From contig JAGOME010000042.1 in NCBI GenBank assembly GCA_017993715.1, forward strand, positions 1-40,571: DNA of 40,571 nucleotides. The letters are read 5' to 3'. The translations under genes were made by a program, and so were the position numbers. This DNA is from Phycicoccus sp. (GTDB lineage Bacteria > Actinomycetota > Actinomycetes > Actinomycetales > Dermatophilaceae). Below the pieces are notes generated by a model. That model worked only from the letters and a program-made list of their open reading frames with translations. It was not told where the DNA came from and did not search any database. Position 1 is the first letter of the stretch; each line of letters opens with the position of its first letter. Positions 8,075-17,729 of this stretch are shown here, in pieces.

Positions 8075-9346
8075 ATGTCCGACGCGCTCATCAAGAGTCT
8101 GCTCAAGGCCATCCAGGCCGCGCCCAATGACATCGAGCTGCGGCTGCATGTCGCCGAGGTCCTGGTCGACCAGGGCCGTCCCGATGAGGCGGTCGAGCAG
8201 GCTGCGGCCGTGCTGGCCCGGGCGCCCGGCCACGACCGGGCCCGCACCCTGATGGCCGCAGCGCTGGGGGCTCCGGCTCGGCCCTCGGTCCCGTCCCGAC
8301 CCGAGTCCGCCAATACCTCGGACCACGCACCCCAGGTAGCCCCGCCAGGGCAGACAGTGCCGGTGGCCAAGCCGCCGCCCCACGCCGGCTTTGACTGGTC
8401 GATGGCCGAGGAGCAGGTCGGAGGTGCGGCGCCGCCCATGTTCGTCGACTCCTCACCGACGGCCTCGGACGTGGGTGACGTCGAGCGGGTCACCTTGCGC
8501 CTATCCGACGTCGGGGGACTGGTCGAGGTCAAGGAGCGCATCGAGGCCAGTTTTCTGGCACCCCTACGCAACCCCGAGCTGCGCACCATGTTCGGCGTCT
8601 CGTTGCGCGGGGGCTTGCTCATGTACGGGCCGCCCGGATGCGGCAAGACGTTCCTTGCCAAGGCCGTTGCTGGAGAGCTGGAGGCGGCATTCATCCATGT
8701 CTCGATCTCCGATGTGATCGACATGTTCATGGGCCAGAGCGAACGCAACATTCACGAGTTGTTCGAGCGGGCCAGAGCCAGCGCCCCGTGCGTGCTCTTC
8801 TTCGACGAGGTCGATGCACTGGGCCGCAAGCGATCCCTAACCCGAGGCCTGACACCAGACCGGTCGATCAACCAGCTCCTCATCGAGCTCGACGGGGTCG
8901 GCTCCAGCAACGAAGGCGTGTATGTTCTGGCCGCCACCAACCAACCCTGGGATGTCGATCCTGCTATGCGCCGCCCCGGCCGCCTGGACCGGACCGTGCT
9001 CGTACTGCCCCCGGACCTGCCGGCCCGCGAGGCCATCTTCCGTACGCATCTGCAGAACAGGCCGATCGCCTCTGTGGATGTCGGCCGGCTTGCCCAGCTC
9101 ACAGAGGGCTACAGCGGAGCCGACGTCGCGCACATCTGTCACGCGGCCGTCGAGGAGGCCCTGATGGATTCGGTGCGCACGGGGACGGCCCGGTTCGTCA
9201 CGATGGCCGACCTCGAGCGGGCCATCTCCCAGGTGCGGCCCTCGATCGGTCCCTGGCTGGACATGGCCGAGAACGTCGTCCTGTACGCCAACACCAGCGG
9301 CGAGTACGACGACCTCGCGACCTACCTTCGTCGCCGACGCCGGTGA
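8075..9346 (+). CDS. AAA+ ATPase with N-terminal TPR-like region
   Basis: This encodes 423 residues; ATG at 8075 follows GAGGGGGA. Residues 1-65 form TPR-like helices (LRLHVAEVLVDQGRPDEAVEQA), residues 66-135 a Pro/Ala linker, and 140-400 one AAA+ domain of the classical Cdc48/FtsH/Vps4 type. It has Walker A GPPGCGKT (185-192), Walker B VLFFDE (240-245), sensor AATNQ (about 286-290) and arginine fingers in MRRPGRLDR (298-306). The C-terminal YANTSGEYDDL tail is Vps4-like. There is no protease or transmembrane segment. It heads an operon of TPR/membrane proteins joined by overlapping codons, so it probably remodels proteins at the membrane with them. Partners and substrate are unknown. Confidence 0.85.
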   Translation: MSDALIKSLLKAIQAAPNDIELRLHVAEVLVDQGRPDEAVEQAAAVLARAPGHDRARTLMAAALGAPARPSVPSRPESANTSDHAPQVAPPGQTVPVAKPPPHAGFDWSMAEEQVGGAAPPMFVDSSPTASDVGDVERVTLRLSDVGGLVEVKERIEASFLAPLRNPELRTMFGVSLRGGLLMYGPPGCGKTFLAKAVAGELEAAFIHVSISDVIDMFMGQSERNIHELFERARASAPCVLFFDEVDALGRKRSLTRGLTPDRSINQLLIELDGVGSSNEGVYVLAATNQPWDVDPAMRRPGRLDRTVLVLPPDLPAREAIFRTHLQNRPIASVDVGRLAQLTEGYSGADVAHICHAAVEEALMDSVRTGTARFVTMADLERAISQVRPSIGPWLDMAENVVLYANTSGEYDDLATYLRRRRR

Positions 9347-9462
9347 CCTCGACCGACGCCGCGACGATGCTGGCGCGGGCGCGGTCATGGCTCGACGTCG
9401 AACGCCCGGCCGAAACTGCGGTCGCGGTGGGCACGGTGCTGGCACTGATGGGGCCCCCCTGA
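9343..9462 (+). CDS. 39-residue TPR-like fragment
   Basis: GTG at 9343 overlaps the ATPase stop (GTGA). The peptide has the helix pattern MLARARSWLDVERPAETAVAVG, like the first TPR repeat of the two larger downstream proteins, and then stops at 9460-9462. It is probably the N-terminal stump of a third TPR-membrane protein broken by deletion or frameshift, whose C-terminal membrane part survives in the next frame. It may also still be translated, since both junctions keep coupling overlaps. Confidence 0.45.
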   Translation: MTSTDAATMLARARSWLDVERPAETAVAVGTVLALMGPP

Positions 9463-9710
9463 TGTGGGTCGCACGTCGGGCCTCCACAGCTTCCTCACGA
9501 CGGTTGTCGCACACCCTCATCCGTCCCTGCGGGGCGGATCGGTGGCGAGCGATGATCGTGGCACTCAGCCTGGTGTCCGTCCTCATTCTGGGACTTGCGC
9601 CGAATGCCGTGGCAGCACCCTTGGCCGTCCTCGTGCTGCTCGGCACGGCGCACGTGTGGGGGTTCCTCGCGGTGTTCCCGCTCGTACGCCGCTTGCGACG
9701 GCGATGGTAG
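9462..9710 (+). CDS. 82-residue membrane protein fragment of a broken TPR gene
   Basis: ATG at 9462 overlaps the previous stop (TGATG). The first ~28 residues are Arg/Ser-rich and look out of frame. Then come two hydrophobic helices (about residues 30-47 and 51-75) ending in RRLRRRW. The layout resembles the C-terminal membrane halves of the proteins at 9704 and 10753. Together with 9343-9462 it looks like an internally deleted paralogue. Its stop lies inside the next gene's first codons. Confidence 0.45.
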   Translation: MWVARRASTASSRRLSHTLIRPCGADRWRAMIVALSLVSVLILGLAPNAVAAPLAVLVLLGTAHVWGFLAVFPLVRRLRRRW

Positions 9711-10756
9711 TGAGCGGGGTGCCGGATGCCGCTCAGTTGGCTGAGCGGGCCCGAGAGCTGCTCCTCCTCGGCAGGCCTTCGGACGCAGAGGTGCAGGCCC
9801 GGGGTGCCCTCGCCCAGGATCCCCACCAGCTCCTCGCCTCCCTGGTGCTCGTGTCCGCCTTGGGGGTCCAGGGGCAGGGAGACCATGCGTGCCAGCTCGC
9901 CCGGCAGCTCGTCGGGCAGTGGCCCAACGATCTCGGGTGCCGCCTGACGCTGGTGGAGGTCCTCGTGGAGGGTGCGTACGAGCAGGAGTCCGTCGACCAG
10001 GCCCGCCTCCTCGTTGAGTTGGCGCCCGATCAGCCTGCCGCCCTGCTGACGGCGGCCCACGCATTGGCCCAGTTTCGTCAGTGCCAGGACGAGGCCTCCG
10101 ACCTGGTCAACCGGGCGCTGGCCCTCGACCCGGACGACCCGCGAGCGCACGCCATCCGGGCGCACATGCTCCTGACGCGGGGACGACTGCGGCAGGCATC
10201 AGCCGTACTGCTGCGCACCTTGGCGGCTGATCCGCATAACCAGCGACTGCAGGCGGGGCTGGCTGCTGTGCTCGCGCAGCGCGGTCGGGTCGGGCGAGCA
10301 CTGCCGGCTGCGGCAGCCGCCCTCCGCGACGCACCCTTGGATGCCAAGGTCGTTGAGGTTGTTGGTGCCGTCATTACTCTGGCGATGCTCCGGTTCCTCA
10401 AACAAACCTTCGCGTTCGTCTGTATCTGTGCGCTGGTGGTCCTCTTCGCCCCTGAGTATCGAGCGGTAACCGCCGGTGTCGGCGTGGGATTGACCATCCT
10501 CTATGCCCTCTGGATCCGCTTCTCGGCCAGTACCCGCACGTGGATACGGCACCTTTGGCGGCGCCTGCATGGGCCCGCTCGCACCGTGCCGCGACGGATC
10601 ATGCTGCTGGTGGTCTTGGTCGTGTTATTGGGGTGGGGACCGCTCTGGGCTGCCACCTTTAGTGCTCTCCTGTGGCTTCTCTGGGCCGTCATCGTCGTGC
10701 TGGTGACCGGGTTCCAGACGTATCGCCGACGTACCCGCATCCGACCACTGCGATGA
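9704..10756 (+). CDS. TPR protein with four C-terminal transmembrane segments (1)
   Basis: This encodes 350 residues from ATG at 9704 (GTG at 9710 also possible). Residues 7-205 are degenerate TPR repeats (for example ASDLVNRALALDPDDPRAHAI and ASAVLLRTLAADPHNQRL). Residues about 232-249, 255-272, 298-312 and 314-337 are hydrophobic, with basic loops and a basic tail. TPR domains are scaffolds for protein binding, so the cytoplasmic repeats probably engage the AAA+ ATPase or its clients at the membrane. It ends in an ATGA overlap with the next gene. I know no named family for it. Confidence 0.75.
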   Translation: MVVSGVPDAAQLAERARELLLLGRPSDAEVQARGALAQDPHQLLASLVLVSALGVQGQGDHACQLARQLVGQWPNDLGCRLTLVEVLVEGAYEQESVDQARLLVELAPDQPAALLTAAHALAQFRQCQDEASDLVNRALALDPDDPRAHAIRAHMLLTRGRLRQASAVLLRTLAADPHNQRLQAGLAAVLAQRGRVGRALPAAAAALRDAPLDAKVVEVVGAVITLAMLRFLKQTFAFVCICALVVLFAPEYRAVTAGVGVGLTILYALWIRFSASTRTWIRHLWRRLHGPARTVPRRIMLLVVLVVLLGWGPLWAATFSALLWLLWAVIVVLVTGFQTYRRRTRIRPLR

Positions 10757-11775
10757 GGGGGGCAGCAGAGCGCGCTCGGCACCTTCTGCACCTGGGCCGT
10801 CCGGGGGAGGCGGAGCAGGCGCTGGGCACGGCCTTGGTCCACGCCCCGGAGGATGCAGAGTTGCTCGCCTTGCTTGCGCACGCATTGGAGGCTCAGGACC
10901 GCAGCCAAGAGGCACTCGCGGCTGCGACGGCGGCCATCACCGCGGCCCCCGAGGACCTCCTGGCCCGCTTGTCCGTCGTGGACCCCCTCCTGTCGTTGCA
11001 CCAGCACGACGCCGCCATCAATGCGGCCAGGTGGGTGGTCTCCTTGGCCCCGCATGCCGCGTGGGCCCACTCCGTGATGGCCCGGGCGCTGCTCGGGGAT
11101 CAGCATCAGATCCTGCTCGCCCAGCAGGCGATCGACCACGCCCTCCTCCTCGATCCGTTCGATGCGGACAGCCACAACCTGCGCGGGATGATCCTCTGGG
11201 AGCGACAGTGGCTCCCGGAGGCCCAGATAGCCTTCCTCACGGCACTCGAGCTCGACCCGACCCATCGATGTGCACAAACCAACCTCGCCGGCGTCGCGTC
11301 CGACCGGGGCGACTCATCCGCCGCGGGTGCGGGCCTGCGGCGCCTGCTGGCGCAGGACCCCGCCGCCACATCGCCACGCTCGATGCTCGGCGCGGTGGCG
11401 GCCGAACTCCAGATCCGGGTGCTCGCCATCCTGTTCGGGGGGACGGCGGTGGCCGGCATGCTCTGGGCACTAGGTGCCCGCTGGTTCCTCGTGGTGGCAC
11501 TGATATGCGGAACCTGGCTGGGAGCGGGAATCGCCGCTCGTCGAGAGCTGGCTGTCTTGCCGTCGCAGCCGCACCGCTGGCTGGCTCGGCACTGGTGGTC
11601 CGCTGATCCCCTCGGCCGGGCCCCGCTGCCCGCTTGTGTGGCGGCGCTGGCCGCTGGCGTGGGGGTGGTGGTCGCCTCAGCGACCGGAGCGGCCGGGCTG
11701 GCGTGGGCGGCATTCGGCGTCGTCCTCTTCGGTGGTGGCGGAGTACTCGCAGGCTGGCTCCGCGGCCACCGCTGA
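10753..11775 (+). CDS. TPR protein with four C-terminal transmembrane segments (2)
   Basis: This encodes 340 residues; ATG at 10753 overlaps the previous stop. Residues 1-205 are TPR-like repeats (ERARHLLHLGRPGEAEQAL, AIDHALLLDPFDADSHNL, AQIAFLTALELDPTH). Hydrophobic segments lie at about 221-240, 243-262, 292-312 and 315-335. It has the same architecture as its upstream neighbour, so the two are probably an old tandem duplication that now works as a hetero-pair. It is the last gene of the AAA+/TPR operon. The dead SDR copy 2 begins 7 bp after its stop on the other strand. Confidence 0.75.
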   Translation: MRGAAERARHLLHLGRPGEAEQALGTALVHAPEDAELLALLAHALEAQDRSQEALAAATAAITAAPEDLLARLSVVDPLLSLHQHDAAINAARWVVSLAPHAAWAHSVMARALLGDQHQILLAQQAIDHALLLDPFDADSHNLRGMILWERQWLPEAQIAFLTALELDPTHRCAQTNLAGVASDRGDSSAAGAGLRRLLAQDPAATSPRSMLGAVAAELQIRVLAILFGGTAVAGMLWALGARWFLVVALICGTWLGAGIAARRELAVLPSQPHRWLARHWWSADPLGRAPLPACVAALAAGVGVVVASATGAAGLAWAAFGVVLFGGGGVLAGWLRGHR

Positions 11776-11781
11776 CCGGGA

Positions 11782-12206
11782 TCACCGGCCGAGCGCACCC
11801 GTGGGCCGGCGCATGACCGCGTCGTAGGCCCGGTCGGGCAGGACCGCGTGGGCGGCCAGCAGAGGATTGGCGCCGAAGCGACGGCCTAGCGCGTCTTCGG
11901 CCGGCGGGCAGTAACGGCCTTGACGACCGTTCGGGCGATGAGTTCTGGGGGCGAGGAATGCCGAGAGGCGGCTTTCGGACGTGCGCCAGTTCGCGACGGC
12001 ATTCCCCTGGGGGCATGTGGTCCGCTGCCGGGAACGGCCCGGAGTTGTCGGCGGCGATCCCGGACCATGGGGTCTAGATCCGGCCGACGATCTGCTCGAC
12101 GCTGGTCTGCATGCTCTGGTCGTCGGTCCCGTCCATGGCGATGGTGGATCCCGGTTGCCTTGAGATGCTCCATCGGCGCGACCCGCATCGCTGCGCCGCC
12201 GCCTCC
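11782..12206 (-). pseudogene. Short-chain dehydrogenase remnant, copy 2
   Basis: Read on the minus strand with frameshifts, the order is MRVAPMEHLKATGIH, then AMDGTDDQSMQTSVEQIVGRI and a stop, then VANWRTSESRLSAFLAP, then ELIARTVVKAVTARRPKTR and a stop, then GANPLLAAHAVLPD, DAVMRRPTGALGR and a stop. These match successive SDR segments: the Asp-Val loop, the C-terminal substrate lid, the AVTARRPKTRY strand and the C-terminus. The catalytic YxxxK region is missing. At least two stops and two frameshifts make it clearly non-functional. It keeps more sequence than copy 1. Confidence 0.65.
12109..12206. repeat. 99-bp direct repeat, right copy (98 bp)
   Basis: Near-identical partner of 7740-7838, in the same orientation. 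It lies inside SDR remnant copy 2 and lacks one G of a GGG run present in the left copy. Confidence 0.9.
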
Positions 12207-12264
12207 CTAGCCAACTCCCGGGCCGGGGACTCGGAAGCGTGGCGTCTCGACATGCGGACGAAAT

Positions 12265-12293
12265 GGTAAGAATTCGAGAAGAATTCCCTTACC
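12265..12293. promoter_or_regulatory. Inverted repeat in an A+T-rich leader
   Basis: GGTAAGAATTC and GAATTCCCTTACC form a near-perfect inverted repeat around GAGAA. It stands out in an A+T-rich stretch (about 12260-12325) 130-160 bp before the secreted protein gene at 12421. It is a plausible operator or RNA stem controlling that gene. I see no other copy. Confidence 0.4.
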
Positions 12294-12420
12294 TCCTTCT
12301 TGCCGCTATCGTGATATATGCGGGGTAACCGGCGCCAACCGCGCTCGGGGACATCGAGTTCAGGTTGTCCGGATGGATCCTTTCGGTGCTGGGCAACGCA
12401 ATTCTGCGCGGGGAGCGCTT

Positions 12421-13059
12421 ATGTTGACCAGCCAACCGGACCTGTCGTTGCCCGGATCGGTGACCAGGCGGACCTTGACTCGCGGGGTCGCTTGGGCGAC
12501 CCCGGTCATCGTCGTCGGGGCCGCCGCGTCGGCCCACGCCGCCAGCCCAGGGCCGCCAGAACCCGGACTTCAGGGGTGGGTCCGAGTCACGAAGAACTGT
12601 CGCAATAACAACGACGACATGGATCTCACGATCGATGGCCACGTTGACGGGACTCGCTATCCCGTACCTCCGGGCTACGGCCTCTACGTCTTCAACACGT
12701 CGGGCACCACCGTCCTGACGAACGCCAAGATCACGTTCTACTACCCGAGCTCGCTGGGCACCATTAGTTGGGCCGCGGGAGGCAATAACGGCAACTGGTC
12801 CGTCCCCTCGGTTGATCCGAGTGTGCCCGCGATATCGGGGTACACCGCCTACTCCACCACCTATAGCGGGTCATGGACCTACCACGGTCCCCCAGAGAAC
12901 CCCACCTACACGATTGCCAACACGGTCCCGCACTTCACAGCCACCGTGACCCCCGGTCGCCGAATGTGCGGGGATGGGGGCCTGAGCCTTTATGCCCGCC
13001 GCACGGTGACCGTGGATGGCACCGAGGTCGCGTTCGTCCGGGGCCCGGTCGCGCTCTGA
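12421..13059 (+). CDS. Secreted protein with TRRTxTxGxAWA-type signal (B)
   Basis: This encodes 212 residues. ATG at 12421 is preferred over 12373 because GGGGAG (12409-12414) precedes it. The leader SVTRRTLTRGVAWATPVIVV ends at an AHAAS cleavage-like site. The mature ~170 residues are rich in Tyr, Thr, Asn and Pro, with few charges and two cysteines far apart (about KNCRNN and RMCGDG). This suggests an extracellular beta-sandwich-like protein, but I recognise no domain. Its leader matches protein A at 7544. A small Pro/Thr-rich gene follows 33 bp later and is probably co-transcribed. Confidence 0.7.
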   Translation: MLTSQPDLSLPGSVTRRTLTRGVAWATPVIVVGAAASAHAASPGPPEPGLQGWVRVTKNCRNNNDDMDLTIDGHVDGTRYPVPPGYGLYVFNTSGTTVLTNAKITFYYPSSLGTISWAAGGNNGNWSVPSVDPSVPAISGYTAYSTTYSGSWTYHGPPENPTYTIANTVPHFTATVTPGRRMCGDGGLSLYARRTVTVDGTEVAFVRGPVAL

Positions 13060-13092
13060 ACTCACCCCAACTCTGACATTCAAAGAGGACTC

Positions 13093-13260
13093 ATGTCTGA
13101 CAGTGCACCAGCTCCCACGCCAACGCCAACGCCCGCGGAGCCGACTGCGTCGGCTGCTGAGCAGCCCGTTCCGGAACCATCGGTCACGCCAAGTGCGCAG
13201 GACCCGAGTGTGAGCGTGAGCGAAGGCCTCGATCTGCCCCAGACGTCAGCCTTGATCTGA
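13093..13260 (+). CDS. 55-residue Pro/Thr/Ser-rich acidic small protein
   Basis: ATG at 13093 has a good ribosome-binding site (AAAGAGGA, 13082-13089). The protein starts MSDSAPAPTPTPTPAEPTAS, continues with Pro/Glu/Ser-rich sequence and ends in LDLPQTSALI. There is no signal peptide or membrane helix. It lies directly behind secreted protein B and is the kind of short gene automated calls miss. The function is unknown; it may be a disordered partner of the exported protein. The alternative is that the frame is open by chance, but the ribosome-binding site and position argue for a gene. Confidence 0.5.
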   Translation: MSDSAPAPTPTPTPAEPTASAAEQPVPEPSVTPSAQDPSVSVSEGLDLPQTSALI

Positions 13261-13307
13261 CCTCGCTGTCGGTGGTCGCGCGACCCCGCTCGCCCACACT
13301 CCGGCCA

Positions 13308-13326
13308 TGTTCCGCACGTGGGAACG
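13308..13326. promoter_or_regulatory. Candidate operator site C before the semialdehyde dehydrogenase
   Basis: TGTTCC GCACGTG GGAACG has the same 6-7-6 inverted architecture as sites A and B, 88 bp before the dehydrogenase start at 13415. The rest of the 154-bp gap (13261-13414) shows no other clear signal. Confidence 0.55.
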
Positions 13327-13414
13327 CACCACCGACGCAGCCACGCACCGACTTACCCTCGAATCGCAGCCCACGGGCGCACTTCCCATCACTGCGATCA
13401 CGAGGTCACGTGCC

Positions 13415-14860
13415 ATGTCTGAACTCGAGTTCTTCGGTCACGTCATCGACGGCGTAGAGGGGCCGAGCGTCGGCGGCGAGACCTTCGACGTGTGGAACCC
13501 CTGGACCCGGGAGGTGTGGGCGCAGGCCGCGGACGGTCAGGCTGCGGACGCCCACGCGGCGATCGCGAGTGCGCGCACGGCATTCGATGAGGGTGACTGG
13601 CCCCGGATGGGACGGGCCGAGCGGGCCGCCCACATCCATCGGCTCGCCGACCTGATGACCACACGCACCGATGACCTCGCCCGCTACGACTCCCTGAACA
13701 TGGCCAAGCCGTTTGAGCAGGCCAAGCATGACGTCGCCCGGTCGGTCCAGAACTTCCGCTTCTTCGCCGACCACCAGCGCGACCACGTTGGCGAGGTCTA
13801 CCCAATGGACACCGGCCACCACACGTACAGCGAGTACGGCCCGGCCGGGGTCGTTGCCGCGGTGAGCCCATGGAACTTCCCGCTCATGATGGCGTCCTGG
13901 AAAATCGCGCCCGCGATTGCCTGGGGCAACACCTGCATCATCAAACCGAGCGAAGACACCCCCGCGTCAGTCACGCTGCTGGGCCGGTTAGCGATCGAAG
14001 CGGGCCTGCCGCCCGGCGTGCTCAACGTCCTCAACGGGCACGGGGCGCCGGCCGGGTCGACCCTGACCGGCGACGACCGGGTCGACCGGGTCACTTTCAC
14101 TGGGTCGTCGATCACCGGCAAGCGGGTGATGGAGTCCGCCGCCTCGCACCTGGCCCCGGTCTCCCTGGAGTTGGGCGGCAAGGGCGCCAACCTCGTCTTC
14201 GACGACGCCGACCTCGACAACGCAGTCTACTGGGCGGTCGAGGCGATCTTCCGGAATGCCGGACAGATCTGTCTCGCGGGGGCGCGCCTGTTCGTCCAGG
14301 ACACGATCTACGACGAGTTCCTCGCCCGATTCGTCGCTGCGGCAGAGGCGTTGACGATCGGCGACCCCTTCGACCCGAGCACCCGGTTCTCTGCCCTGGC
14401 CAGCAAGCGGCACTTCGACAAGGTCTCGTCCTACGTCGAGTCGGCTGAGCTCCTCGGTGGCAAGATCCACACCGGTGGGGTGGCCGGCGACGGCAGCTGG
14501 ATCGTCAAGCCGACGATCATCGATGGCCTGGCCCTGGATGCGGCGCCCTACTGCGAAGAGATCTTCGGGCCGGTGTGCATCGTCAACCGGTTCAGCACCG
14601 AGGCCGAGGCCGTGCACCTGGCCAACGACACCCGGTATGGGTTGAACGCCATGGTGTTCACCGAGAACCTCTCGCGGGCCCATCGGGTCGCGTCCCAACT
14701 GCGGGCCGGCACCGTGTGGGTCAACTGCTTCTTCATTCGTGACCTGCGCACCCCCTTCGGTGGCGTCGGGGACAGTGGGGTGGGGCGCGAGGGAGGCAAC
14801 TTCTCGCGGGAGTTCTTCACCGAGCCTAAGGCTGTGGTCATGCAGATCGACCGCGGCTGA
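13415..14860 (+). CDS. 2-Hydroxymuconic-semialdehyde-type dehydrogenase (NAD+)
   Basis: This encodes 481 residues. ATG at 13415 is chosen (GAGG upstream); an earlier ATG at 13307 would put the operator inside the gene. It is an aldehyde dehydrogenase with general base Glu252 (SLELGGKGANLVF) and nucleophile Cys286 (NAGQICLAGA). The C-terminal FIRDLRTPFGGVGDSGVGREGG is typical of 2-hydroxymuconic, 2-aminomuconic and carboxymethyl-hydroxymuconic semialdehyde dehydrogenases (DmpC, AmnC, HpaE). The substrate within that group is not certain. It would supply 2-hydroxymuconate to the tautomerase at 6829, 6.4 kb away. Operator site C ties it to the meta operon. No ring-cleavage dioxygenase is in the window. 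Confidence 0.8.
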   Translation: MSELEFFGHVIDGVEGPSVGGETFDVWNPWTREVWAQAADGQAADAHAAIASARTAFDEGDWPRMGRAERAAHIHRLADLMTTRTDDLARYDSLNMAKPFEQAKHDVARSVQNFRFFADHQRDHVGEVYPMDTGHHTYSEYGPAGVVAAVSPWNFPLMMASWKIAPAIAWGNTCIIKPSEDTPASVTLLGRLAIEAGLPPGVLNVLNGHGAPAGSTLTGDDRVDRVTFTGSSITGKRVMESAASHLAPVSLELGGKGANLVFDDADLDNAVYWAVEAIFRNAGQICLAGARLFVQDTIYDEFLARFVAAAEALTIGDPFDPSTRFSALASKRHFDKVSSYVESAELLGGKIHTGGVAGDGSWIVKPTIIDGLALDAAPYCEEIFGPVCIVNRFSTEAEAVHLANDTRYGLNAMVFTENLSRAHRVASQLRAGTVWVNCFFIRDLRTPFGGVGDSGVGREGGNFSREFFTEPKAVVMQIDRG

Positions 14861-17715
<2,855 letters not shown>

Positions 17716-17729
17716 CGCAGTGGTGACCG

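Noticed and set aside
13169-13178. GTTCCGGAAC as a fourth operator
   Set aside because: It lacks the 7-bp spacer of sites A-C and lies inside the small gene at 13093.
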